Origin: Todiramphus chloris collaris
Taxonomy: Eukaryota > Chordata > Aves > Coraciiformes > Alcedinidae
Length of the DNA: 64,000 bases
Assembly: GCA_025345505.1 (NCBI GenBank)
Contig: JANVCC010000010.1
Coordinates: 42,311,772 to 42,375,771, forward strand
Direction of reading: 5' to 3'
The position numbers were made by a program, and so were the translations under genes. The notes beneath the pieces are model-generated. The model ran no database searches. It worked only from the letters and a program-made list of their open reading frames with translations, and was not told the origin of the DNA. This document shows, in pieces, positions 26,262-39,384 of this stretch. Positions within the stretch are counted from its first letter, which is position 1, and the number at the start of each line of letters is the position of its first letter.

Positions 26262-26290
26262 GGCCCCGGCCCCGGCCCCGGCCCCGGCCC
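26262..26290 (+). repeat. GGCCCC hexanucleotide repeat in promoter
   Basis: Four complete GGCCCC units followed by a partial one. The opposite strand reads as a GGGGCC repeat, giving five G-runs that could fold into a G-quadruplex. It lies about 240 bp upstream of the ACSS3 start codon, in the promoter or 5' UTR. Confidence 0.95.
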
Positions 26291-26525
26291 AAGTCCGTAT
26301 CCCTTCCTCGGCCGGGGCAACGCTCTCCGCCTCCCCACGCGTCGCTTCCTCGCCGCCCGGCGAGAGGAGCCGCCGTCCGGGGGCGGTTCGCCCCGCCACG
26401 GGGGAGGCCCCGCCGTGTCCCGCTGCCCCGTGGAGGAGGCGCCGCCGCTCCGTCTTGTGCCGTCCGAGGGCTTTTTGGAGCCTTAACGAAGCCTGTCCGC
26501 TCATCTGCCTCGAAGGCCGCGGAAA

Positions 26526-26821
26526 ATGGGCTTCCCTGGCAGGCTGGCGGCGTTGCCGAAACTTTTTGGGGCGGCGGCGGGCCGGGGTGGTGGCGGTGCC
26601 TGGCGGCGGCCCGGACGACCCTGCGCGGGGAACCCGCTCCTGCGCTGGGCCGCCGCTGCCCGCCGCACCGCCTCCTCTCTGGCGCTGGGCGAGTACGAGA
26701 AAGTGTTCAAGTCCTCCGTGTCGGAGCCTGAGAAGGTCTGGGGAGCAGCCGCCGAGGAGATCCAGTGGTACAAGCCCTGGGCCCGGGCCCTGGAGAGCGG
26801 CCGCCCGGGGAGTGCCTCCTG
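26526..26821 (+). CDS. ACSS3: ACSS3 exon 1: start and mitochondrial presequence
   Basis: Starts at ATG in a good context (A at -3, G at +4) inside the CpG island and ends at a consensus donor (TG|GTGAGT), phase 2, splitting the Trp99 codon. Residues 1-55 contain many Arg and Ala, no Asp or Glu and amphipathic stretches; the first acidic residue is Glu56. That is a typical mitochondrial matrix targeting presequence and fits the known location of ACSS3. Residues 56-99 (EYEKVFKSSVSEPEKVW and EIQWYKPWARALE) match the start of the conserved N-terminal ACS domain, equivalent to the ISWYKPW region of the human protein. Presequences vary between species, so the Gly/Arg-rich stretch is unremarkable. 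In-frame translation past the donor meets a stop at once (26823-26825), which supports the splice site. Confidence 0.95.
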
Positions 26822-28408
26822 GTGAGTCTGCCCGTGACCTCGGTGTGGTGGAGGGGCCGGGGCCGGGCTCGGGGCACAGCTCAGCTGCACGGGGAGGGGC
26901 TGCCTACCGAGGGGACCGCGGGTGTGCTGGGTCTGGGGGTCGTGTGGGTAGCACGGATTTGGAGAAGACCACCCCGTTAAGTGTTTGGGGTGGCCAGTGG
27001 GCTGTAGATGATGAAGGAGACGGCTGCAGAGTGTGGAGCGGTTTAATCATTACACTTGGTTAAGCTTAATGATTAAAAGCAGCGTGGCGGAGCAAGTTGG
27101 GGTCAGAGGGGAGTTTGCATGCGGTGTGTTATACAGCTGTGTGGGTGTGATGTCCCGGCGTTTCTGGGTGACACCGGTGTGTGCATCTGATGCTTCCCCC
27201 ATCTGACCTCCTTTGGACCTGGCTTGGGAACAGGCTGTTGTGAGCACGGGAAACAGGGCATCAGGTTCCAAGGGAGGTACGTTTATGAAAACACAGAAAA
27301 CAGCAGCTTTCAGAGGTCTTTCATCTTAGAAGTTATCTAGGCAGGTCATAATTTAAAGGATGTGGTTAAGGTAATGTTTGTCAAAAGCATTGGCATTGTA
27401 ATGTATTTATACATGTGGTGAATGGCAAACTGCCCTAAGAAAGAATCCAATATCCTTCTTAAAAATTACCAGATAGAACTTTTAAGCCTTTCTTGAAAGG
27501 TGATTTTCCTGTAAAAATTTTGTGTTGACCACCATCACCTCTTTTTCAGCAAGTTTTTATTTTGTGCATTGGTCTTTTCTCAAGGAGAAGCTGGTACAGG
27601 ATAAAAAAGGCAATGCAGGATGGGGTCATCTTAATGTTGGTTAAGGATGGGTACCACCTTAATGTTCTTTACCGTTTTTATATTTTTCTGGTTTGATTTT
27701 AATTTAAAAATACTAATCATTCTCAGAATATAATTAAAAATATGAATGACTCTCCTATCTGCTTGAATGAACTGATACAGAATTAGTAGAGTGGAGCCTG
27801 CTTTCTGATTGGTGTCTGCTGTTATTGCTGGCACCTCTAATAGTGGAAATTGTTTATATACCTGAAACTGAATGTTGCATAGCACTCAGTGAGTATAAAT
27901 CTCTTCATGTCAGCAGGGCTGTATAACAATTGGAAGTCCTAAAATGGATGGATAGGGAAAACTGTGGTCCACTGACGTTCATTTCTAGGTCATGGCACTA
28001 TCCAAAAAGGGCAGGTTGGATTTGCTTGCATAATTGAAGACAAGTAAAGCTCACTCACTCTGTCATTCCCTAACGTAATAGTGAAGAAGTCAGTCGAATG
28101 GTTATTTTTCAAGAATGAAGGTATGAGAATATAATACACACTAGCGTGGATGGTTTTGCTGTCAGATTCTGTCAAACAAATGTGGTTTGATTTGCTGTGC
28201 ATGATATTTGCTTGCTGAAAGTAGCATGGTTAGGTCTTTGTAAAGCATTGTGACTTACCAGATGGAAGTTATTTGGTCTTACAGTAGGGTTCACTGGATA
28301 AAGTTTCATGGGCTGAAATCAGGCTTCACTTCCAAAGGTCTTTTCTTGCCTCTCTTCTCACTTGCATCTTTCACCTGCTGTGGATTCAGATTGTCACAGA
28401 CTGAAATT

Positions 28409-28742
28409 ATCTTGTTAATGTGAGCAAATATCTGAAGGGAGGACATACAGAAGATGGAGCTGGTCTCTTTTCAGTGGTGGCTAGTGGTAGGACCAGGGGC
28501 AATGGACAGAAACTGAAATGCAGGAGGTTCCCTCTGAACATCAGGAAACACTTTTTAAAAATGTGAAGGTGACTGAGCACTGGCACAGAGTCAGATGTGG
28601 GGTCTCCATCCTTGGAGACATTCAAAAGCCATCTGGATGTGGTCCTGATCTACTGGCTCCAGGTGGACCTGCTTGATCAGGTTGGTTGGACCAGATGTCC
28701 TCCAGAGGTCACTTCCAATCTTCACCAGTCTGTGGTTCAGTG
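28409..28742 (+). mobile_element. CR1 LINE 3'-end fragment in intron 1
   Basis: Recognisable as the ORF2 C-terminus and 3' UTR: 'gtgagcaaatatctgaaggg', 'ctgaacatcaggaaacactt', then 'cttggagacattcaaaagcc' and 'ttggaccagatgtcctccag'. It closely parallels the 3' part of the copy at 18345-20205, sharing 'aatgtgaaggtgactgagca' and 'acattcaaaagccatctgga', so the two belong to the same CR1 subfamily. It lies in the same orientation as ACSS3. Confidence 0.88.
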
Positions 28743-30564
28743 GAATTATACAAAGACGGATGTCTCTGAAGACTCAACATCAGGCCATAATTATTTTTTT
28801 GGATGTCAGGTATCTGTTGCTCTGTTGTGGATAATAAAACATTAAGCAATTCAAATTTGTGTGATCCTTTTTAATAGCTTAATGTGCAACATACAGTTTT
28901 TTATTTAAGTTCACCATAAGTGATAACAAGCTGTGTGTGATACTAGTGTAGCACTCTAATGCCTCTGAAGTCTCAGCTGGTTACCAGCATCCAGTGTGCT
29001 TGGCAGGATGGCAGATAAGTTCTTTGAGGAAAAGACTGAATATAAGAGAGAGAGAGAGAGGATACAAGAGGTTCTTTCAGGGAACATGCTGAAGAGAAAA
29101 CAAAGAGCATGGAATGGAAGTGAGGAAGAGGCCAGGCTTTCAAGTAAAACATAGCTTGGTGGTCTAACGGGGTAAAGATGTAGTTCTAGTTAACTGCTAG
29201 GAACTGCTATGAAGTAGTTTATACGAACCTTAAAAATAGTATTAGGAGGTTCATGTACGTGCTTCTGAGTTACTCTCCTGTTTTGAAGACGTTAGGTCAG
29301 TTAATAAATATCCATTTATTTTCAGAATCTTTGATTTTGGTTACCAAATATGATACAGAACAGATACTTCTTATATGTTTTCTGGTGTCATTTACTTACG
29401 TTGAAAAAGTTGAAGGAGATGGCTAATGTATTTAAAATGTAGCTACAAGGCGAATGCCAATTTGTGCTCTCTGAATACTCTTAAGAGCATGAAAGAAACG
29501 TGCACCATGGCCTAGTGCGTTTTCCTTGGTCTTTTCCATTGGAAGCACTGGTGTTATGTCAGTGGGTTGCAGAATGATTTCTGAAAGGCATGTGATCAAT
29601 GTCACCATCTCCCCCAGCTGTTTTGTTAAGCAGTAATTCCAAGTGCCATCGACTGTTCAGTGGCTGGTATAGAGCAAAACAAAATCTGGTTTTGCCCACA
29701 ACAAAAATAATGAGAAGAGCAAAAAAGTATGAGTGGTCAAGTAAAGAATGAAGGAATTGGGATTGTTTGGTGTAGAAGCCAAACAAAGAGATGTAAGTTT
29801 TAAAACATGTAAAATTTGGCTACAGAGTTGAAGGAAAAACTGCTCTCTGAGTTGGCTTTGAAGAGATCAGAATTAGAAGTATTAAATTGCAACAAGGGAG
29901 ATGTAGCTTTTTGATGTTAGAAAGGAAAATCTTTTTAGTGCTAAAGGTAGTGAAACACTTGAACAGGTTATTTTGGAATCCTGTGGAATCCCAGCCAGAA
30001 AAGTCAAGCAAGTATTTCTTTAGGAACGATAGAAACGTTTTTTTCTTAATGCAAGCAGAGGGCAATTTTGAAAGTTATGTTTTTTCTCTAATTTTTTTCA
30101 AGACATAAGCTCTATATAAGATCACCTTTGAACAGTAGGAATGTTGCACAGATTGCATTTCAAATGTTGCTTACACTTTAAAAAATGTGGCTGCATCAAT
30201 TAACATAATATTATTTTAAAATATCTAATATTGTTGTGGTGTTGTCTAACACTTTATTCATCTTCTGTTCTCACTTCATCTAGAAAAATAAAAAATAAAA
30301 TATCCAGTTTGTTCCTGGGAACCCATCTTGGAGAAATTTATGTACCCTGCATGGCATAAAAGGATTTTAGCAATATGCTTTTTTTTTTTTTGCAGTTATG
30401 ATGCAAAACAATTTTATATAGTTTTTTTATTTTGCATTTATGCCAGCTTTATTCAGAGCCTTGACTTTCTTTTTTTTAGTTCTTAATTATCTTTGCTTCT
30501 GAGCCATTGAATGAAGACTAAAAGTTTTCTCTGAATACAGCTACTTTGATTCTTAAGATAACAG

Positions 30565-31509
30565 ACAGTGTTGGATGAGGGGATATAGTGCACCCTTGGT
30601 AAATTTACAGATGACACCAAGCTAGGTGGAAGTGTCGATCTGCTTGAGGGTAGGGGAGCTCTACAAAGGGATCTAGGTAGGCTGGATCACTGGGCCAAGG
30701 CCAATTCCATGAGCTTCACTAAGGCCAAATCCAGGTCCTGCACTTGGGCCACACCAACCCCCAGCAGCGCTACAGGCCTGGGGAGGAGTGGCTGGAGAGC
30801 TGCCAGGCAGAGAAGGACCTGGGGGTGTAGACTGACAGCTGCCTGAACATGAGCCAGCAGTGTGCCCGGGTGGCCAAGAAGGCCAATGGCTTCATCCTGG
30901 CCTGGATCAGGAATAGTGTGGCCAGCAGGAGCAGGGAAGTGATCATTCCTCTGTACTTGGCTTTGGTGAGGCCACACCTCAAATACTGTGTCCAGTTTTG
31001 GGCCCCTCTCTACAAGGAGGACGTTGAGGTGCTGGAGAGGGTATAGAGGTGGGCTACAAAGCTAGTATAGGTTTTGGAGCATGTGTCTTATGAGGAGAGG
31101 CTGAGGGATCTGGGGCTGTTTAGACTTGAGAAAAGAAGGCTGAGGGGAGACCTTATTGCCCTCTACAACTACCTGAAGGGAAGCTGTAGCGAGGCGGGAG
31201 TTGGTCTGTTCTCCCTGGTGACAAGTGACAGAACAAGAGGAAAAGGCCTGAAGTTGAACCAGGGGAGGTTCAGGTTGGACATTAGGAAGCATTTCTTTCC
31301 AGAAAGGGTTGCCAGGCATTGGAATGGCCTGCCCAGGGAGGGGTGGAGTCACCATCCCTGGAAGTGTTTAAGAGGCAGTTAGATGGTGTGCTTAGGGACA
31401 TGGTTTAGTGGTGTTTGATATGGCTAGGAATAAGGTCGGACTTGATGATCTTGAAGGTCTCTTCCAGCCAAAACTATTCTATGATTCTATGATTCTATGA
31501 TTCTATGAT
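30565..31509 (+). mobile_element. CR1 LINE, relatively young copy in intron 1
   Basis: About 945 bp covering the end of the RT domain through to a well preserved 3' tail of four ATTCTATG octamers (31476-31509). It begins with the 'FTDDTKLGG'-like stretch near 30604, then '[15 protein letters not shown]' near 30849, '[16 protein letters not shown]' near 30965 and '[19 protein letters not shown]' near 31125. A few stops and frameshifts (for example TAG near 31043 and a shift near 31345) make it non-functional. The clean octamer tail makes it one of the youngest insertions in the window. Confidence 0.93.
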
Positions 31510-34500
31510 AAATGAAAGCACAAATTTTGAATATTGAATATTTGAGTGAAGTGAATTAAGACATAATTATGTATTGCCTTCTTCACTACTGTACTTACAA
31601 CATTACTAACAAGTAGGTTGTTGCCATGTAGAAAAAAACACCAAATGCAGTAAAAAAAGCTTCCGGGAAATAGATGGTAGATCTTAAGCTGTATATAATG
31701 GGAGTTCTGTTCTAGAAGACCTAACTCACTGATTTATCAAGAGTCAAACATGAACAGAAGATCAACACTTTCATGCCCTCTTGTACTTCTATCACTAGAA
31801 GGTTAATAGAGTAGTCACTTCTTTAATTAGAATTTAGACTAAGTGCACATGCTTGAGATTCCTGTTTGAGAAATATCCAGAACTTTGTGAGACCTCACAG
31901 TCAGGGAGAGAAGGGGGTTGCTGAGCCCCAGTTACGAAGAGACAGTAATTCCTAGGTGACTGTTGTAGGCAGCTTTAAAGAGGCTCAATGGGGTCCTAAT
32001 GTGGGTAACCACACTCAAATTAAGAAGATGCCATATTAGATCTAAGTTATGCATAATGTGGATTATCAAAGGCTGTTGCTTTCATGGATTTAGGGGAATA
32101 AAGACTTACCAAAAGGTTAGGTAGATATTGTCAGAATACTGGTTTAAAATGTTGCCAGGAAGCAAGATGTTTTGATATTATAACCAGTTTTAAATTCTGT
32201 GGTTTTTTTGACAGGAAGAACCCTGTCATCATTTTTTCACCATAGCACCAATGGACCATAAATCAGCTCTTCAAAGAGACTGCTAGTGAACTGAATACAA
32301 TTTCTTTTATGTCTTAGAGTTGTTACTGATTAGTCTTTTTATTTGTTTTCCTCTTCTCCATTTGTTGAATGTTAGCAATTTCTCAGCATTAGGAACACAG
32401 CTGAAAATAAGCTTCTTGAAACTTTGATTCAGTTGATAAGATGCACTGAGATAATTGTCTGGTTAACAGCAGATGAGCATTTTATAGTCCTGCTTATTAT
32501 GGCAGGATTTACAGGTAGCTCTTAGAAACATCCTGCAGGTCCACCTCTGATCTTTCTTCATGCTATTGGAATATTTTCTTTTTGAGTCTAGGCCTCTGTT
32601 TTAAATAGGAACAACTCATTGATGTCCTTATTCCAAGACTGGGTCCAGGTTTCATGCTGCTGAAACTAAACTGCTTTCCAACTAAAGCCTATTCAAGCAA
32701 ATCACAGTTCCTCACAGATAATTAATCTTCTTGGAAATCACTGGATCAACAGAAGTTTGCAACAGTGCAGGGCAGCTTTTCAAAGCCAAGCAGCTCTTAC
32801 GTGTCAGCTGGAGTGACGTATTTGAGCATGTCCTTGGATTACAGTAGAGAAGTGAAAGTCTTGCGGTTGTGGTTGTTGTACATGCATCTCTGCTTCTCTG
32901 ATTCTGTGAGAGCCTTCTTCCTTCTGAAAGGGATAGCAGAGTTCTTATCCCCCTGTCCAGATAGTGGTGGTTTTTGTTTCAACCTCAACATCATTTTCAC
33001 TTACTTGTTCACAAAAAATTGTTAAAAATTTATGTGACAGTATTAGTGTTGCTGTGTATCTTTAGAAGAATCCAAGCTGGCGCTTGCTCATGTTTTGACC
33101 ATTCATAAGTGGTTTGGCAATAATAGTCCAGGTGCTGTGCTCCCTTGTTCCCTTGTTTATATCATCCTACAGTAATTGGATAGAAAAATCAATGGGTGAC
33201 CTGAATCCGGCACCACTTTTGTGATGGTAATTTGACAGTTTCTCTATATTGCATGAAACAACTCCCAGTTCTTTACTGTTCATGCAGTTACTCTTGCATG
33301 GGAAGGGGTTTGTAGTACAGCAAGGTTTTATTACTTTCCTGGTCCCCTACTTTCTCCTTATTTATGGCATTGTAAAGAACTCACAGTAAAACATTGCTGT
33401 ATCCTAAGCATCCTGACTTGTTTTGGTTTAATAATTGCCGTTCTTTGACACTAAAGACTATCCTATGGCATCTGTCCTTATGCACATATGAATGATATAT
33501 AAAATATCCTAATTTAGGTCAGTCTTTTACTAGACAGGAAAGCTGAAGAAGGAGTAACTTTTTGAACTAGTATTGGGTTACTTTAGGCCATCTGTTTTTA
33601 TTTCTAGTTACATATAACAATACCTTATCAGAGTAGAACATCCCCATAGAATTTCTTGGAAACTCTCAGCTGTATTTTTTCTGTGTTGCTCTTCTTTTTG
33701 GTGTAGAGAGGTACGTGTAGGTAGAAAAACAAATACAAAGAGCAGTATTTAGTGTGAACTTCTGTGTCATTTTTCAGTCTGTGGAGTTATTGTATCCAGT
33801 GCCTTCTGTATTTTCTTACTTGAGGATTATGCTGCACTTGAATTTTCTTTTTCTGTGTAAAATGACAATGAAAATGAACCCTGAGTTTGTGAAGTGTTTT
33901 TCTTTAATTAGAAGATGAGAATTTTCTGTACGTGTCTGGCTGTTGAAGAGGGTATGACTCATATCACTTTACAGGGGATTTTAAGTCACTGATGTAAACC
34001 ATGGTAATGTCAAATGTATTCTGAATGTCAGACAAATTTGTAAGATTTTGTAACTGTTGGGGTCAGTTTCATTTAGATACAGATGCTTGTATGCTTAACT
34101 GCTATTGCCAAGAGATGAATAAGAATATTTTGAGCCCTGAACACGTTCTTCTTAAAAAGGATATGTGTGCATGCCAGCATAATGTAGTGTAATAACCTAA
34201 TTTTGTAATGTCAGACTATTTCCTTGTGAATGTATGTTTTTTCTGTGAAACCTTAGCTTTAAAAATCAGAATGATTGATGCAAACTAAGTTAAATCAAGA
34301 CTAAGTTTAGCAGATTCTTAATTAAGTCAGATAAGGTACAGTACTTCCACTATTTTCATTAATAGGCTTATTTATCTCTTTGAATAAATTGTGAGGTTAG
34401 AGAATAAAAAATGACTTCCTGAACTGAGTATAATGTTTTATGAGCTGTATTTTAATTGAATGCTCTCATTCCTTAAAAAAAAAAAAAATCCATAAAATGC

Positions 34501-34561
34501 AGCAAACCAGTCTTATTAGTTTGGAAGACTGTCTGTTACATACTTCCAACTTCTTTTTTAG

Positions 34562-34706
34562 GTTTGTAGGTGGAGAGCTGAATATCTGTTACAATGCTGT
34601 AGATCGTCATGTTGAGAACGGACGAGGAGACCAAATTGCCATTATTTATGACAGTCCTGTAACAAATACCAAAGAGAAAATAACATATAAGGAGCTTCTT
34701 GAACAG
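34562..34706 (+). CDS. ACSS3: ACSS3 exon 2
   Basis: 145 nt between acceptor 'ttcttttttta|G' and donor 'gaacag|GTATGT'. The first base completes Trp99 from exon 1. Residues 100-147 read FVGGELNICYNAVDRH, then the segment around IAIIYDSPVTNTKEKITYKE, ending at LLEQ. This is the conserved N-terminal ACS block 'LN-CYNA-DRH', known in the family for placing the substrate-binding domain, and is nearly identical to human ACSS3. The intron 2 boundary is phase 0. Confidence 0.97.
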
Positions 34707-35889
34707 GTATGTTTGAGAATAATCATGTTACTGAAAAGGAGCAGTACATATTGCATAGTAGGTTAATACTAGAGAGGTAGAAATGGCCTACCTTGCTAGT
34801 TGATTCCTTTACTGTGCTCAGACTTGATTTATAAGCTTCACTACCTATACCAAATTATACTGCATCTAAAAGGTTTTGATCTTCCTCTAGTTATTATTTT
34901 TCTTCTGCAGTTTAATATTTTTTTCGTGTTGGTTAAATTTTGAACTTTTCTTTATTGGATTTCTCCACCCTGTTGCCCCCTCCCCAGTTCTTATTTCATA
35001 TTTTGAAGCTAAGGTAACGTGTTAGTCAAGTCATTTGAGAGTTGCTATGATGAGCAAAAATAGAGTTCTGTGGAAACAAAGATGTGTACCTTTGCCATTG
35101 CTGCGCATAACTAAGTGTGAAACCAAATTAAATTTGACAAGGAGGAGCTCTAAAGAAAGCTGTGTCACCTGTGCCATTGTAGTCTGTAGTGGGGGTGCTG
35201 GTGGCCTTGCACTAGTTTTCTGTATGGAAAGTCTGTGGACTTCAACTTGCCCATTGGCTGAGGGAGCTTACCCCCAGCTGGAGTTGTGAACTCCCAGTTC
35301 TGCATCAGCTCGTTCAGATTTAGTCAGTGCCTGATGGTGGATTGTTGCCACCATGGATGTTTGCAGTCTGCCTTCTTCAAGGTTCTCTGTTCTCACAGCT
35401 GTCAGCTGGTGGTTTCCCTCACTCTGCTCCTCTGTTTAGCTGTCTTTTTTCTTCTACTTATATGTAGCAGTTACATTTTACACTCAGTACAGAAATGTTG
35501 GAGTCAGGCTCATACTCTTTCTTAATGTATTTCAATGTGTGAGATCTGTTACAGCAACACACTGCTCTAACTCACATAGGCATGTAGTGTCTGGAGTAAT
35601 GTGAATGTACAGCTTAAAATGTAAAATGAAGTTCACAATACAGTAATTCACTTTGTGAGGGGTTTATTCCACTGTTGCAAGAAAAGTCATACAGCTACAA
35701 AAAGTGAGAAACCTGTGCTGTACTCTACCTTTTAAGGAGAATAGAGAGAACATTTACTGCTCACCAGCTTTCTGATGATTAACTAAGTCCAAAAAGGAAC
35801 TTGGATGTTACCATACAGTATGCTGAAGGTAGAAGAACTAGCTTCTTTTTTTTAAGAAATCAGAAGACTGTAAAAGACTCTAGCTTATT

Positions 35890-36020
35890 TATTATTTTAT
35901 AGATATATGTCTTATATATACAGATTTATGTTACGTGGCATATATAAATATAATACATGAACAAAAATATATGTATTAAATCAATTTATACATACATATA
36001 AAAATACATGTTTTATTTTA
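35890..36020. repeat. AT-rich low-complexity tract
   Basis: About 130 bp dominated by TATA-, ATAT- and ACATA-type words without a fixed repeat unit. Best described as AT-rich low complexity within intron 2, with no evident function. Confidence 0.7.
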
Positions 36021-38631
36021 ATGAAGTATTGCAACATTTTAATGTAAATTATCTTAAGTGCACTCTTTCTGTAGAAATTTCCTGTGAAAGCACTTGAAAA
36101 GTAGCCTTTGTTTTACTTTTTAAGCTTTATGTTGACATTGTCTCCCAAGTTTGTGTCTCTGTATTCTCTATAAGCCTAATAATGTTTTAGGATGTGGCGG
36201 ATTTGTGCAGACAGAAAAGTTTGGTAGTTGACATAAACCTTTCGTTTTGCAGCAGCATTACCAAACCAAATGGAAGAACTGTTTTAGGTTTTCTGGGAGT
36301 ATGTAGTAGAGCTCATTCAGAAGTTCATAATGATCTTGCTGGTAGATGAGTCCCATCTAAGTATTATTTCTGAATTCTCTACAGTTTGCTCTTCTTAATT
36401 AAATGTGAATATAAGGGAAAGGCAGGATTCGAGATTAGTATCTTGCCTGTCAAAGTTTTCTAGTCCACTCCTGTGGAATAAATTTAACATGGTTTACCTG
36501 GTAACTATTGGACACCCCATAACAAAGGTATTCACAAAGAGATCTGCTGAAAATGGGAGACGTGGGCTGTTGTATTTTGTGTCATGGATCTTGTAGGTAC
36601 TAGGAGAGACTTTGAGAAAAGGCCTGCCAAAACCACTGTGGAATGTGAGTGATGATGTTTGGCTCACAGCCCTCAGTCACTGCTTGTCACTGTGTTCTTG
36701 GTCTGCTCAGTGCAAGCTGAAAGCATTATATGTTGTCATTTTGAAACAGACTTCCAGTGCTCTGAATGCTTCAGTGTAGATCACTATGAGTGCAGACATA
36801 GGACCGAAGTTGATGAATCTCCTGCTGGGAAAAGAAGCCTTTTGCCCTTTCCTAGGTTTCTTTTCCAGTTTGGAATGAGAAGATGCAGAGTTTTACAGCA
36901 GATTGCATTATTTGTTCTAGGGCCGATCTCATGGTAAGGATGAAAACAAATGACATGGGTACTTGGCTGGAAATAATAAGGCTCTTTAGGGAGGGTGGGA
37001 TAGCCTGAGCTATGTACTCAGAAAGCCTGTTGTTTTCAAATTATTCCAATCTTTTTTACTTGTTTCACTGCTGTTCAGGTCTAAGAGCTACAGCGATGTT
37101 GCAATTTTAAAGTTAAGCATCACTGAACTATAAATAATTGAGAACAGTGTTGGAAGCTTGTGGATATTTAGTGCCCAACCTTTGGGAAACTTTTTTTTTT
37201 TTTGGCAGAACAGGAATAGAAGGATTGCAGGAGAAATTCAGCAATTCTTTAGTTATGTAAATCATGACAAGATCAGTTTCTGTTGATATTCTGTACAACT
37301 ATGCTCTCTTCACACTTGGAAAGTCTTGAGAGTTACAGTTAGTTAAAGTGAAGTTGTACATAGTGCATACAGTTGCATTAAGTGTGCTAATTGTATGTTG
37401 TTACAGATTAAATCTTCCAAATGCAGAGAGGTACAATTGGGTAAATTTAAGAAATAACATTCTTCCAGAATGTACTGCTTGGACTTTTTTCTTTTCTGAA
37501 GCCTGTTACAGGCCTTTAAGTAAGGATTACAATGTTGGACTGAAGCCAGTGAAATGGGGAATGTGAGTGAAAGGTTTGAGTATGCTGTCAAAGATTCTTT
37601 AATTTAAAAATTACCTCTGTTAATTTAAAAACACATTTTCTGATTGTGTTGGAAAATTCTACATTTTCAAGTTAAGGCAAAGGTTGTTAGGTAGGTGAAA
37701 AAACCCTTTTGTTTACATCAGAGTGTATTGTCTAGATGTGTCACTTGATAAAAAGAAATCAAGAATCTAGAGTCGTATTATTTGCAGTTATTTGTGCTTG
37801 ACAGATCATGTACACAAAAGCAGTATGATTTTTCTCTGATTCTTTTCAGTAACAATGCAGTTAACATGTTGCATTCAGCGCTGTAATAAACAAGTCAGTT
37901 TCTGAGTGCAGTAACATGATAGGTTTAGTAAAATGAACATCCCCCTAGGCCTCTGACAGTGTTGAATGTTACAAAAACATGGATGAGAAAGGCGGGCTTC
38001 GGGTTATCAACAGTGAACTAGGATGTAATTTCTTCTGTAGGAAGTTTTTTTCCATAATTACCCACTCAAAGAGCGTCTTCTTCCAAAATAGCTGTATTAG
38101 CCATTGCTGTTTTGGATTTATGTATCTGTCTCACTCTGCTCATATTTCCTGTATATGACTGAGGAATCAAACAGGTTGTTCTGTTTCTAGTAGCCTTTCT
38201 CATTCTTCATGCTTTGCTCCCTCTTCTTTCTTTGCCTTCTGCCTTGAAAAATGACCAGTTCCTTTTTGAGATAGAAATAGTGACTTTTATTTGAAGATGT
38301 ATTTTCTCAGAGTTGATTTAGAATCAAACTAGAATACAGACAGAAAATCGTCTTGAGACTGATAACCTAACTTTTTAATTGCTTTTTCTGGTAAGGCAAC
38401 ATTGTCTTGATGACACTATGTATTAGACTTCTTTAATGCTGGTTTTCCTCATTGTATTTATAGCTCAAAAGGCATTCTTTAGTGCATGTCCTGGGAAGAT
38501 TTAACTGTAATGTTGCTGGGGTAGCTCTTCAAAAATATCAGTATTGGTATTCTTTATAGGATGAGACTAATCAGGAATTTACAAAGAGCGGCATCTTGGA
38601 TTTTTCACGTTCCACACAAAGCCCTTCCAAA

Positions 38632-39107
38632 TTACACTGTAAAAGTCTGAAGAAGCAGCTGAAACTTGATCTTCTCTGACTGAAGATTATTATACTGCAG
38701 CATGTCAATGTCGGTGATGCCTACAGTAAAGTATAATTTGGTGCAGTTAGGGCAGATGAGTGAAGCCAAGCCATGCTGAATTAACTGCTGTGGCTTCTGA
38801 CATTTCGTTTCATCCTTTGAAGCAAATGTCCCATAGCTCACTTCAAAGCCATCTGAACATAGCTGTCCCACAAATCTTTGCTTCATTGACTTGTGCATTC
38901 CTTTAGGAAGTGCTGTGTTCACCCTTTATCTGTCTCACTGCTGGTTGATTTCTTTCCCCACTCCAAGTGGATGTTGTCCAAATGATGGCCTTCTAGCAGA
39001 GTGGTGCAGAACACTATGGGTGTTTGGGTACTTGACTTCATGGGAACACTGGATACTTCACAAGTACTAGAAATTCCTTCTGAGGCAAATGGCTGTATGG
39101 AATCCAT
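38632..39107 (-). other. Two adjacent minus-strand open frames, unknown
   Basis: Two abutting open frames on the minus strand (39107-38919, 62 codons; 38922-38632, 96 codons) overlap by 4 bp (ATGA) in different frames. Their predicted sequences have mixed, protein-like composition ('HHLDNIHLEW', 'LICPNCTKLYFT') but I do not recognise a family. They lie immediately beside the inverted-repeat arm, so they may be remnants of the same unclassified element or of an old retrocopy. Chance is also possible. There is no evidence for expression. Confidence 0.25.
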
Positions 39108-39384
39108 CTCTTCTGCAGAGTGAATGCCATGGTGTCACTTCTGATCAAACATAAAATCCATGCCAAGCTGATAATTATTACAGAATCCCCATCTCATCCC
39201 AGACCCTCCTTGGAGACACAGTCCACAGCTGATCTTCCAGACCAGGAAGGAAAATGACCCTTCCCAAAGATTCCTTAGCTGCCTCTCAATCTAAAGAACT
39301 TCTTGGTATCTGAAAGGAAGGAAGGAGAAATTACTACAAAACTGCAATAGAAATCATCCTGATTTTTATTTTGTCATGTTATTG

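Larger units (their letters stand above)
26140..26980. promoter_or_regulatory. ACSS3: CpG-island promoter of ACSS3
   Basis: Base composition switches abruptly from AT-rich to very GC-rich with dense CpG near 26140 and reverts near 26980, spanning the start codon at 26526. GC-box-like elements are visible on both strands, for example GGGGGCGG near 26379-26386 and CCCCGCC near 26391 and again near 26408. No TATA box is visible, as is usual for a broadly expressed mitochondrial enzyme gene. The transcription start is not determinable here but probably lies between about 26140 and 26520. Long open frames on both strands across the island reflect GC-rich sequence and are not separate genes. Confidence 0.85.
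26822..34561 (+). other. ACSS3: ACSS3 intron 1
   Basis: 7740 bp, GTGAGT...TTTTTTAG, phase 2. It contains two sense-oriented CR1 fragments (28409-28742, 30565-31509) and a GA dinucleotide run near 29046-29060. The rest is AT-rich unique sequence with no additional exon or RNA gene recognised; open frames such as 29887-30108 or 32765-33025 lack domain signal. Confidence 0.9.

Noticed and set aside
26080..27063. 327-codon open frame across the CpG island, plus minus-strand frames at 26004-26504 and 26501-26890
   Set aside because: GC-rich DNA has few stops. The frame is out of phase with ACSS3 exon 1, crosses its consensus donor, and has low-complexity Pro/Arg/Ala composition without a domain.
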